A stretch of 64,000 nucleotides of DNA from NCBI GenBank assembly GCA_009760855.2, contig WPIO01000077.1, positions 1,645,001 to 1,709,000 of the forward strand, written 5' to 3'. A program made the position numbers and the translations under genes. The DNA is from Cristatella mucedo. Its lineage: Eukaryota > Bryozoa > Phylactolaemata > Cristatellidae. The notes under the pieces are model-generated. The model did not search any database and was not told where the DNA came from. It saw only the letters and a list, made by a program, of their open reading frames with translations. Within the stretch, counting starts at the first letter, position 1. The number at the start of each line of letters is the position of its first letter. Below are positions 34,900 through 45,850 of the stretch, in pieces.

Positions 34900-35070
34900 G
34901 TCATTCTGCTGGTTCTGCAAGATCTCTCGGCAAAGTTTGATACCATTGATAACCAGGTCCTTCTTTAGTGCCTATCATCTCACCGAGGCATCGCTGGCAT
35001 TGCAAAGCAGTAGTTCAGTACCTATCTCGGGGAAATTTCATGGCGAAGACACCCAAGGCCAATTGTCTTC
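34900..35070 (+). mobile_element. L2-like LINE fragment (reverse transcriptase motif A)
   Basis: With stops it reads LLVLQDLSAKFDTIDNQVLL then CLSSHRGIAGIA, a decayed motif A region. Confidence 0.65.
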
Positions 35071-35639
35071 CCGTGAGTCCTTGAGGTTAAGGGCACCTGC
35101 TATCTTATTGGTTCATTTATTTTCTTAACACCAGGTGAAATGTTTCAATTTATTTTTTGCCCTGGGTAAAAAGCGTGTATTTTAAATCCCCATGACTTAA
35201 TAAATAGAAATGAGCTTTCGTTCCAATTAAAACTTGGCTTCTGTGATCAGGATTACGCTATTGTGCAAACATCTGTTGCACACATATGACACTCGTTGTG
35301 CCGATACCCGCATTGGCTAGGGGATAGGCCGACCTAACGCTCTAGAGATGGTTCCATTGAAGTGTAACAGCGCAGGTGCCACAAGCTAACATTTTCGTGA
35401 ATGTTATTTCAGAGTGAGAGAATAGTAAGCGGCCAAATTAGATTGAGATCATATTAAGAGGTTGCTTGCATCTCAGCAGACGCATTTTGCTTCGTGTGTG
35501 GATTATTTATTAAGGCAAGAGCGAATAAGAACTCCGAGAAAGCCTCTACTAAGGTGTGCTGGGCCTTAAAAACATAATTAATCATGCTTAAAGAGGATCA
35601 ACTACTCTCCTAATGCCGACTATGGCTCATCCTTTCATC

Positions 35640-35900
35640 ATTCATCCTTTTTCAGTTTGCGGTCCTGAGCTGCTACTTCCATGCTACTCACTACCTCAAC
35701 TGCTCTCCTGACTCTGCTATGCTTCCCACTTTCTCTTTGTTGCGTGAGACGAATTCTGTTGGCTACCGGATGTGCACCGAAAGTCGCTTAGGCTGTGAGT
35801 GCGCTATACAAAACTCTCCTGCGTAACACCCACATAGTCCTTATGACGTTGTGGAGTTACAGACGGAGATACATTACATTACATTACATCAAGACAAAAC
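35640..35900 (+). mobile_element. LINE-B 3' end with (ACATT)n tail
   Basis: GGCTACCGGATGTGCACCG, CGCTTAGGCTGTGAGTGCGC, TATACAAAACTCTCCTGCG, then ACATTACATTACATT. Shared with 20935, 37590 and 45220. Confidence 0.78.
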
Positions 35901-36399
35901 TCTTGGCATCTCATTTAAAAGGTGGACACTGCAATATGATTCTTGGTGGTACGGTGAACAATGGCAGCGCTGTAGAAGGGATTTCTTGCACAATATTAGG
36001 CAATTCGTGCAATATCATTGTTTGATTTATGTAATTCTGCATGCTTTCGGGCTGGTACAAGGAAAAAAAGAGAGCCACGAAGTTTTCTATCCGATGAATT
36101 TTGCGGAAAGTGACTGCCCACTCAAATAGTTGCTATTTCTGGAACGGTAGACCATTCCAAACATCGTTTCCAAGCGTCGAACTGGCGAAAGCACAACTCC
36201 CATTATGTAGCCACACATTCCTTCATGTACTGCCCAAATGCTTCACTGCCCTTAAGCTCTCCGTCCTCTCCTTTCCTTTCCGTAGGGGATCAGCCATCTT
36301 CAGGAGAGATCAGCAGATCAGACAGCGGAAAAGGTACTGCAGATCCATATTCCAATGTCTCAGATGCAGCTGAGGAGAGAAAGCCGTGCTTATCTTAAC

Positions 36400-37560
36400 A
36401 GAAAGACCTCAACGGTCTGATCAGAGACGATGGTCTTAAAAAGTTCAATACTGAGTTTCCGACATTTAGACTCAAGGAGCGGAAATTCTTAGATGAAGCT
36501 GTGTAAAAGTAACAGATCTGAGAAAGCGCCATCACAAATTTCTCAACTTCTGCGGCCAGACAGAAGGGCTGTGCTTTTGCAACAGCGTCTGCAACCCGTC
36601 TATTCGATGCTATAGAAATCACCCGCAACCTGACTGAATGGCGCCTACTCATAGTTCATCAAGGAGCCTCAAAGCTGTACCGCTTCAGAGCGGCAACATG
36701 TATCCGTCTCTCTCCCTAGGGCTCACTCTGTGCATCTCAAAGAGGAATAAGTTTACCCGTTACCTCTGCTGTTGCAATGTCGTTCCTTAAACGCGATGTT
36801 TTCAGGAAGTTTCTTTGTTTCCTTTGCCATCCGTACTGCCGAGACACTAAGCGGGGCTCCATCGCTAGAGGAGCAGGCGGGTCCAAGTTCTTGCTAGGAG
36901 GAGCAGCATCAAGTGGCAGCCGCTGACAGAACCTCCGAAAAAGTGCTGATGCTACCACTGAAGATCCAGTTAGGTCTCATCAGTGGATTTTTCACGACTA
37001 CAGAAATGAGTCAGCAGTTTTCAAGGACCTCGAAGATGGCCGTCCGCAACTGTCCGAGGCAAAGGTCAAAGCTGGTATCTTCGTTTCACTACAGATAAAA
37101 GAGATCATTAGGCGTGGAAAATTCAGAAGCTGAATACGAGGGATAAAGTGGCTTGAAACTGTTTCGCTGGAATGTTTCACGGCTTTCTGAGCAATCATAG
37201 CAAGACTGAAAACTACGAGTAGCTAGTTCAGGATCTCATGAAACCAACGTGAATGGGATGCTGAATGCCCCTCACAGTCCACATCCTAATGCTTATCTTG
37301 ACGAATTCAAAGAGAACACGGACTTGCTCAATGGCGCGTGGCGACGAGAGCTTTCTCCGCATGTACTGGACATTGATGGACTTCGTTATCAAACACGTAT
37401 GGCGAAGACCTGATGGGAACTATGCTTGGGGCCATCTTTGACAAAGAGATTTGCAATATAGCCAAAAATCTTGCAACGTCTCATTCTTATTTCTGAATCT
37501 TTTTAAGAGGCCACTCTGCGTGATTTCAAAGTAAATACAAATTTAATTTTGATTCATTTG
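36400..37560 (+). pseudogene. Decayed copy of a multi-copy protein family (probably transposon-derived)
   Basis: Read across frames, blocks occur in fixed order and spacing: DLNGLIRDDGLKKFN near 36410, TEWRLLI near 36630, SLKAVPLQSGNMYPS near 36670, KVLMLPLKIQLGLISGF near 36940, KAGIFVSLQIKEII near 37075, and LDEFKEN ... DIDGLRYQTRM near 37300-37400. I know these blocks from unnamed, multi-copy proteins in arthropod and cnidarian genomes. Stops and frameshifts show it is dead. The identity of the parent element is not known to me. Confidence 0.55.
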
Positions 37561-37589
37561 CTGTCCTTTCTGAGTAAATGTGATCGCAA

Positions 37590-37800
37590 GAGCCGAATTT
37601 GTCAGTTGTCTCACTGGAAATGGGCGATCTTCGTCTGTATATAATATCTCCTTCAAAAACTCTACAAAGCTATAAAGACGAAGTGGATGGTGTGCTACAA
37701 TTTTCTATAGCGAACTCAAAGCCCAAGTGTGCGCTTACGGTAGCCTACGGACTGCCTCTCACGGAACAAAGAGAAAGTGAGAAGCATAGCTGACTCGGAA
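37590..37800 (-). mobile_element. LINE-B 3' end
   Basis: The minus strand matches 35700-35880: CTCTTTGTTCCGTGAGAGGC, GGCTACCGTAAGCGCACAC, TTGAAGGAGATATTATATAC. Confidence 0.72.
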
Positions 37801-37959
37801 GGACAGACGAGATAGTGAATTCTTTGGATGTAGCAGCTCAGAATGGCTGGAAAGGACGTGCTATGGCTGGCTGTGCGAGAAAAGACGTCTTTGCCTAAGA
37901 GTTGTAAAGGTGAGTTTCGAAATTTCGGACCAGAAGAACGAAAGCTCATGATGCCAAGG

Positions 37960-39083
37960 GTATTAAATTGAAAGAATGAAATAGCTAATTTATTGTCTAT
38001 GGAGGACCTAAGGGCAAGACCAGAGGCTGAAACTGGTGCAGCACTTCCACCAGGCATGAAGGAGCCAAAAAAAAAAAAATCCTAGCTGATTAAACAGCCT
38101 CTTTTTGTATAGCGACAGAAGAGCCTTTACGGCTATCACCACCGCTTGCAGTGGCGATAAAGGATCGCCCACCGCAGGAATCGAACCCACGACCTCAGGA
38201 CCGAGGTCGTGAAAGCAACCGCCTTACCTAGTGTGCCGGGCCAAGACATGTCATTGAGGTTCAGAGTAAGAAGTTTGCTCCGTATCCGTTGGTCAATCCG
38301 GCTGCAGCGGCGGCTCCTTCAGAAAAGGAGAAATTTGACTGAATCTATTGGGCTTGTGGACTAATATTGCAGCCATATTTTTCGCCAGCTGCATGGACTT
38401 GCTGGCTTCTTTGGTAGCACAGCCAAACAATAATATACTAACAAAACAGAAACTAGTCCAGTCTTCGCAGGGAGCTTGCAAAAACCATGGCAAGCCACCG
38501 ATACAGGTTGTCCATAATATTTGACTGATAAATATCATGATGATTACTCATGGAAACGTCTTGTGAATGAAACTTTATACAAACATTTTGCAGTCATCAA
38601 ATAGGAAACTTGAATTACGATCGTATGATGACAGACTCACTGCTGCATCACCAAGTACAGCATAGTCTCTTCGTCCAGATGTACGTTTAGGGTATGCTAT
38701 GAGCAAGAGTTTGATTTTATCATAATTTATCTTAAGCAAATTGGCTTAAAATTCCTGCTCCGATAACTCGAAGGCAGGCATTCAGTTCATCATTCGCCTC
38801 AGCCGTTTTGGATGGCTGTCGGCATAGAAATTACAGCCCTGGGCTATAATTTCCGAAAGGCTCCATGTAAATGAAGAGCAGCAAATAGCCGCGAGCCGAG
38901 ATCCTTGTGGAGCTTGACAGGTGACTGGTGTGCAGGCTCAGACTTGACCGTCGCACGACGCGAACTGGAATGATCAGACAAGTATGATTTGAACCTCACC
39001 AGAGCCTCATCAGCCCGACCAATCGCGGCTCTCACTCGAACAAGTAGGTTGTTAAGATCAATAGGGAGGAGTGACGCTGACAG
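37960..39083 (-). mobile_element. Old L2-like LINE, split by a SINE-2 and a young L2
   Basis: On the minus strand, reading down from 39083: the end of motif A (LLILSASLLPIDLNNLL), a decayed GRADEALVRFKSYLSDHSSS, the reverse transcriptase middle, and the LKEL...RIDQRIRSKLLTLN block near 38260-38330. It continues below the SINE-2 (GGAGCC, GGTGCAGCACTTCC). Its upstream part resumes at 40060 beyond the young L2. Confidence 0.75.
38068..38250 (-). mobile_element. SINE-2 copy inserted in an old L2 LINE
   Basis: The minus strand has the B box GTGGGTTCGATTCCTGC, the full core, and the end TATACAAAAAGAGGCTGTTT followed by a T13 run. Old L2 sequence continues on both sides. Confidence 0.85.
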
Positions 39084-39091
39084 ATTAAGAG

Positions 39092-40051
39092 ATGATAAAA
39101 CTAACTTACTAGTTATGGGCAAACCCAGTGTGATTCAGAAATTGGAAAGGCTGACTTTCAAAATTGGCTCTGCCAGCATATCTCCAGTTGAATCAGCTCG
39201 AAATCTGGGTGTCATATTCCAAAGCGACCTCTCGTTAGACGACCACATCAGCTCCACAGTCAGATCTGCCTATTTTCAGCTTCATAACATTGCCAAAATT
39301 AGGGCTTGTTTAGATAAGGATACCACGTCTAAGTTGGTCCATGCATTCGTGAAATCCCGTCTCGACTTCTGCAACTCACTGCTTACTGGCCTACCAGCAT
39401 GTGCGATCACTCGATTGCAGCTGGTGCAAAACTCGGCAGCTAGGCTTGTCTGTCGTGAGCGTCGCAGTTGCCACATTACTCCACTTCTCGCCGACCTGCA
39501 CTGGCTACCAGTGAGGCAACGGATTGACTTCAAGGTTTTGTCGCTCACTTTTAGGTCTCTTTATTCTATGGCTCCAGCCTATCTGTCAGATATACTACCC
39601 CATCAGGCCAAGCATCGTACCACCCGCTTCTCGGAATCCAACAGTCTGGAAATACCTCGTACAAACCTTAAATCCTTTGGAGACCGTGCATTCAGCTCGT
39701 ATGCTCCCAAAGCCTGGAACTCCCTCCCGACCTGCGTCAGAACATCCCCTGACCTGACCACATTTAAAAGAAACTTAAAAACACACCTATTTAGGACAGC
39801 ATTTAGAGGGTCCCTGTGATTCGTCCTTGATGTGCTTATGCGTGCTGACACTGTGCATGCTGCCACTAACCACATTTGCATGCTGACCCTGTGCATGTCA
39901 CCCCTAACCATGTTATTCATTTTGTTTGTTTTTCAAGCATGATTTTACTTACTATTCTATTGCATATCACTTTGCAGCAAATGTAAAGCGCCTAGAAAGA
40001 GATTGAGTTCTCTGAGGGCGCTTTATCAAGTGCAATATTATTATTATTTTT
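39092..40051 (+). mobile_element. Young L2-like LINE with 8-bp target duplication
   Basis: The frame is open from the 5' junction to the stop at 39819 (DDKTNLLVMGKPSV to TAFRGSL). The complete 3' UTR, stem-loop and ATT tail follow. ATTAAGAG flanks both ends (39084-39091 and 40052-40059). It is inserted into motif A of the older, opposite L2. Confidence 0.92.
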
Positions 40052-40059
40052 ATTAAGAG

Positions 40060-40130
40060 GGCAGGGCCACAATAGTGACGTTACGAGCATCCTTGTCGCC
40101 CGGAATGTCAATGGTCGCACATAGGAGATA
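40060..40130 (-). mobile_element. Upstream part of the old L2 split at 39.1 kb
   Basis: The minus strand reads DKDARNVTIVALL, which continues in frame into the motif A piece at 39083 when the young L2 and one copy of the duplication are removed. Confidence 0.6.
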
Positions 40131-40134
40131 ACCT

Positions 40135-40930
40135 TTAATAGAATGATAACGCTTGAATCCTGACTAAAAATTTTCGGATAAATCACTTTTGTCAATGTAC
40201 GCCACAAGCTGCTTAACGACAATTTTCTGAGAATATTGCAAAGACCTTCAATTCCAAAAAAGTCATTTTAAGTATCCGTGGAGGGAGGGCAAATTAAAAA
40301 AATTGGATATATCCATTTATCAGATGAAGCTTTAAGTAAAAACTTTAGTTACGGACGGGCCAAGTTTTCCTCGTGTGAAGACCAAAGAGAGGAAGGATGT
40401 CTACTGCTGATGATAAGGTTTTTCAGACCTTATTAATGGCCTTAAGGTGGGATGCCACACAATTACTTATAAAATTAGTCCAAAAATCGAATAATTGTAT
40501 AGGATACCTTTCAAAATACAACATGTTAGAAAGAGATCGGAAGTTCTGACGCTTTCACAAAAATTGATAATACAAACCATGTTAACCAAAATGTAAACAG
40601 AAAGCAACATATCTGAAAATACAAATGTACCGATCTCTATATCATAGGCGAGTTGTGCCCCAAATATTTGAAACTTTGTAGATCTAAGTATATCTGTGAA
40701 GCTTGCTGACGTGCATGCTCGTAATTTTTTAACATCATTTACAGTGAAACTTTATCCCTTGTAAAATCCAAAATTGGACCAATATTTCACGGATTAGAGT
40801 GCAGTTTGAAGAATGCGAGTTCATATGCTTGCACCACATTGCGCTAGTTAATTTAGGATTTTGGCTGAATACGCTTTGCTATACAAGTCTTGGTCTGGAA
40901 CGAGTTAAAGCTCGATGACGTTTGATGGCA
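40135..40930. other. A/T-rich, nothing recognised
   Basis: No coding frame above 76 codons, no repeats seen. Confidence 0.45.
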
Positions 40931-41722
40931 TGCATGGCTAAATGTAAAATAATACGGCAAAGATTTAGCTGTACGGCTTCCACGGCCAAGTTAGGCCATG
41001 CATTCGTGACATCTTGTCTACACTTTCATCACTCACTCCCTGTATGCGCAATAAGACTCTTACAGTTGTCACAAAAGCTTGACAACCATGCTTGCTTGTC
41101 GTGAACATCGCCACTAAAATGTTATACCACTTCTCACTGATCTGAACTCGGTTCCTATCAAGCAGTGCATTAAAAGTCTTAAAACTCACAATTAAAGCCG
41201 CTTCGCTCTCTTCGTTCTGGTTTACCTACCTGAAACACTTACATCCTCCCTGAAATACTTATCCCCTGAAATACTTACTTACCACCTCTGTGAAATATTT
41301 ACCCCCTGAGATAAGTACTTACCCTTCCTCGCTTCCAAACGCACCGCACTACTCAATCCCCTGATTCGGGGCTTTTGGCATGGCCTCGAATTCAAATGAA
41401 TTGAAGCATTGAGACTATTCTATAAGTTTCAACTCTCCTAAAGCCCAAAACTCTCTATAGACTGACGTCAAAGCATTCTCTGCCTTGACGGCATTTAAAA
41501 AGAAGCTACACATTCAGGTGCTCCATGCAGCATCAATTCCGGCCGTTCGAATTTTTTTTTATGTGTATACGCACACTGAAATTCTGCAACTCGTGAAGAT
41601 TAGTTGACTATTTCTTTTGTAGCGTATTTAAAGAACCCAGGAAGAGATTTAGTTCTGTCAGGGTTACAAACTACTACTATAATTAATACAATAATATAAA
41701 CATATATATATATATATATATT
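40930..41722 (+). mobile_element. Old L2-like LINE 3' half
   Basis: LGHAFVTSCLHF near 40990, decayed ORF end near 41480, tail near 41630-41670 and (TA)n at 41700-41720. CTGAAATACTTA-type units repeat around 41230-41320. Confidence 0.65.
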
Positions 41723-41724
41723 AA

Positions 41725-42690
41725 TATAATACTATAATTATTATGAAATGGCGGCGTGCACTAAGTCAGCCAGATTACGAAGGATAATCATTATTCTGGG
41801 TTTCTGAATTGCAACGGCTAGCAACCGATTACGGGAAAATCTATGGCCTAAGCCGTATACAAGTAGACGCCACGAGAAAAGCAGTCAGTTATATTTCCGG
41901 AATTGGAATTAGCATGTGATTTTTATGCCAAGCAGTCGTTGGTATACGTCATGGCCGCTGCTGAATGCCTACAAACCTCTGTTGCTGTCAAATAGACTAG
42001 TCAACGTTGTGGATATAGATTTGTTATGCTAAGATAGCGGGTGCTCTTCGTCGCTACCGTGTTCATACTACTGTCAGCATACCTGCGTGCATTGGTGCTG
42101 CTCCTAAAAGTCGCTCGCTGCTCAGGCGTCCGTCACCTTTGTCGTACTTGTTTCGCTCTAGGCTGCTAGCTCTGCACTGCTACGAGCACTGCATCTTGCG
42201 CCTGGTTCTGTCCGGCCGTGGAAGCCACACACCGCGTCTGTAACAATTCTTACCAACCTGACATCAATCGCGTAATCTTTTCTTAATTTCTTTTCCGAGC
42301 GGCTGCCTGTACAGCCAACGCGCCAAATTCAAAGAGGACTTGAAACCACGCGAAGATACCGAGAAGGTCGTTGGCTAAGCTTCTTACCAAGCAGCCTTAG
42401 CTGTTCCTTGCGCCGCTGGCTCGGTTTCTTTAAGATGTAATGTCTCAAAAGCGCGCCACACTAAGTGTTTACTTAGGGAAACTATAGAAACGGAGACCGC
42501 AGACCTCCGTTGCCTATTTACAAGTAAGGTAGCTTTAAACCGTTGGCAGACAATCCGCTCAACCCAACTTACTTCGTAGAGGAATTCTAGATATTACTAG
42601 TAATAAATTTTAAATTAAATTTTAACTGCTATTCCTTCTCGAAAAAAGCTCCTCGAACCTTTTGCTCGCTGGTTAAATTCCCATCTTGAG
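41725..42690. other. Intergenic, no gene seen
   Basis: No recognisable frame or repeat. Confidence 0.4.
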
Positions 42691-42762
42691 TGCAGCGACT
42701 GTAGAAACTTCTATCAAGTGCATTTATCAAGTGCATTATTATCATTATTATTATTATTAAAA
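42690..42762 (+). mobile_element. L2-type tail fragment
   Basis: TATCAAGTGCATT occurs twice, followed by ATT repeats: the extreme 3' end of the LINE. Confidence 0.55.
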
Positions 42763-42764
42763 GC

Positions 42765-43965
42765 CGATGTAACCGAGGCTTATATTTCTAGACTTTTTCG
42801 CTTATTTTATGAACGCTATCAACATTTACCTTGGATCGATAATTATTTTGAAATAAAAATCGATAATTAAAACTTCGATTTCAATATTTATATAGGTGAC
42901 TCCGACGATATTACCAACAGAAAGAGTAGGCAGTCGAATGAAGGCAACGGTGCCGCTGCCGAAGGAGTGACCGGAATGCGCAGTCAAGACACTCAGAGGT
43001 AAACAGCCATAGATGCGTAAACCTTTTTTGTTATTAAGCACACCAGTGAATCAGGCACTAGGGATAATGATAATCTTTATACAAGTGCTGTAAATAAAAT
43101 AAATGCCTAATGCGTTGCACCCCCTACTTTATGCTGTACATGCTGCATCCAGGAACTCATTTCAAAGTCTCGTAATTGTTGTTTCCTGCTTACCAGCAAC
43201 CATCACTCACTCACAACTTTTGACGCTCTCTAGAGATAGCTGGTATCCCGAAGTATTCTGGAAGGTGCTGATGCATTTTATACTAATTTTAGAACTTATA
43301 CACGTGCTACATTAAATATTCCAGCAGCATGAAGTTAGGTCGACTTTAACCAAATCTACGATGCCTTTTCATCGATTAGCTTTAGCGGGTTGGTCTCAGC
43401 ACGGCCACGCACTGCTGTCAAAACGTCGCCGAAGTGCCACTCACGATGCAGTCCAACTACTCCCGGCCGAAGTCTGCAAAGGGAGCCGCACGATCACCGT
43501 AGTGCCTAGACGGTAATCATTTGTTTTGCAGTGTCTACCTGCACTAAAAAGTCAGTGCACACGGCTCGAGGTTTAGCTTCGCACGGTTTAAGGGCACAGC
43601 TGCTCCTGCTAATCAAGTTCGATAGAGCTCCAGCAATCTCTCAGGTGTGCTATTGCAGAGTCTTGCACGAGAATGCAATGTTGTCTTACAGATTCATTCT
43701 TATCAGATCGTGCTTGATATTTAAATTGTCGTACCGTTACGTCTGCTAAAAAAGGAACGAAGTATTAGTTACGAATTACTCAGCTCCGACTGAACGAAGA
43801 CATTATAGAAAAGATAGGCGATGCGTAGCGACGAAGGCACCGACTTGGACAGAAGCGTTGGAAATATGGTTAAAGGTATGGTATGGTCAGAGGCTTAGAG
43901 GTCCCGCCGAGTATTATTTAGACTGTTTCATCGGAGGGAACGGAGTAAAAGCAAGAGAATAATTT
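42765..43965. other. Intergenic, no gene seen
   Basis: Open frames of about 70 codons only. Confidence 0.4.
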
Positions 43966-43969
43966 AAAT

Positions 43970-44121
43970 ATTATTTATTTGTATAGAGCCCTTAGAGAAA
44001 TTTTTCTCTATCCAGGCGCTCTACGTATGCTATGGGGCTCGGGCCCACGACTTATGTCATCAGATACATTCACCTTGACCTTGACCGAGGCGAGCAACTA
44101 AACTACTCGGTTAAACTAGCA
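43970..44121 (-). mobile_element. SINE-1 copy with insertion in the head
   Basis: The minus strand starts GCTAGTTTAACCGAGTAG, has GGGCCCGAGCCCC, and the L2-type tail (GTAGAGCGCCTGGATAGAG, TCTCTAAGGGCTCTATAC). About 25 extra bases (GTGAATGTATCTGATGACAT) sit between the A and B boxes. Confidence 0.72.
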
Positions 44122-44257
44122 TAAAGTACTAAAAGAAGGTAATGGATATACACAAAAGAAAAACAGGTCAGTAAGAATGAAAACTTTGGCACGGCAGTAA
44201 AGTTCATCTGAAAACAGAAAGAAGAACAACTTGCGTGTGTCATGCATCAATTTGAGT

Positions 44258-44261
<4 letters not shown>

Positions 44262-44330
<69 letters not shown>
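44262..44330. repeat. (GA)n microsatellite
   Basis: About 68 bases of GA. Confidence 0.97.
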
Positions 44331-44331
<1 letters not shown>

Positions 44332-45219
44332 CTACGTAAAGTCTTATCAGATCAGCTGCAAAGATCTTATTTAAGATCAGCTCCGCCAAGATAAGTTAAA
44401 ACATGTGCTCCAGAGTGACCTTCAGGTGTATTGCCAAGGCTTCGATGTCTGTGAAGACCCAGTAGTTGACGCATCTTAGGACGCTGGCTTTGCACGCAGT
44501 TGAATGCAAGCGGAAGCACAGGTGAAGCGCAGTCGGTGAACGTATTTCAGTAGTCGTCATCAGTCTTTGCGGAGCTTCGAGCAACAGACTAGAGGTTTTC
44601 CGCGTAAACGCCAAATAAATACATGGCTACTTGCATAGGAAAGTGTTGCTAAAGCATCTGCAGTGGCACTATGCAGATAATCAGAGTCTGCCTTTGCGAA
44701 AGATACTCTTCACGGACAATCACGGTACTCCAGCGGAGCTCGAGCGAGACTACCAGTTCAGTAAAACTGCAGCAAGAGTCGAAGGGGCGGCGGGGGCCCA
44801 AAGACAGCAGTATTAGAGGCAACGATAAAGTAGCCGACGTGCAGCGGCAGCGGTAGAAGTAGTAAAGGCAGCAATAAGAGCACACGCGATGGCAGCTGTG
44901 ACGCAGAATCAGAAGCTAAAACATAAACAACCACAGTAGAGAATATATAGCGTAGCAGAAGCAGAAGTAGCAGAAGCAGCGCTAAACTTGAATTGAAAAT
45001 ATGCATCAGAGCACTACTGTTTACATTGAATCTTTGAAAGTTAATCGTTCGCATAAAATAGACAGCCAAAACTTCTGTCAAAGACCTTCTTTTGCGAGAA
45101 AAAAGGCAATATAGGCAACTAGTAATTCTGAATGGCGGTTCGGATAAGCGAAAATCATCATTTCGACTGTCTGTGTCACATTCACAATCGGCGCGCTTGC
45201 ATGAATTTACATCCAGTGT

Positions 45220-45480
45220 CATTCATCAGGCGCTCACACAGAAGTATTTTTGGCGACGGAAGCTTTAGCTATGTGAGTCCCAGACTGTGGAGCACTCATT
45301 TCTGCAATTTTCGCCTAAAGACATGTCTCAGGCAGCCTGCGCTTGCACATGATGGACAATGCTCCGTACATAGCAGTCGTTCTTGCTTTCACTTTTTAGT
45401 AAGAAATGAGGGCTCTCGGCTACCGTATGCGCGCTAAACGCCGCTTAGGCTTCTAGTGCGCTCTAAAAGCTATTCAGGGT
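45220..45480 (+). mobile_element. LINE-B 3' end with the last ORF codons
   Basis: FGDGSFSYVSPRLWS and FRLKTCL show the L2/CR1-type ORF end, so LINE-B is a related non-LTR element. The end GGCTACCGTATGCGC and GCCGCTTAGGC match the other LINE-B copies. Confidence 0.72.
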
Positions 45481-45716
45481 AAAACAAGCAGCCAAGGTGC
45501 TGTTCGGCAACGGCAATTTAGTTGAGCGCGGAGTGCTCTGCAAGAGGCGCCATCGCTGCTAATCATCTTAGCTCATGCATTTAGATCAACAGCCACTTGA
45601 AATTCAACAGCGCATTGCATTGTGTATTTAGGCCTCTCGCATCCATCGAGGCCAGCGACCGAGAAGCTCAAGGTCGGCGGCTCTAGTCATTGGCCTTCTT
45701 TTCCTTCAAGTCGACT

Positions 45717-45850
45717 TCAGTCGCGGGAAGCTCCGTGGTCGCTCAATTCGACTGTTGTCTCCGCGTTCATGATAGACGCCTTGCGGTAGACCGAGACGGC
45801 GGCAATACAGAATGCTAGGATGAGCAAATTAGCAGTGAAGTGGAAGTATC
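45717..45850 (-). CDS. SLC51A: SLC51A last exon
   Basis: It encodes the last helix (FHFTANLLILAFCIAAVSVY), RKAS and an acidic tail ending GASRD, then TGA. The acceptor is GCATGTAG. It lies 4 kb from the previous exon; phase 1 to 2 fits. Confidence 0.83.
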
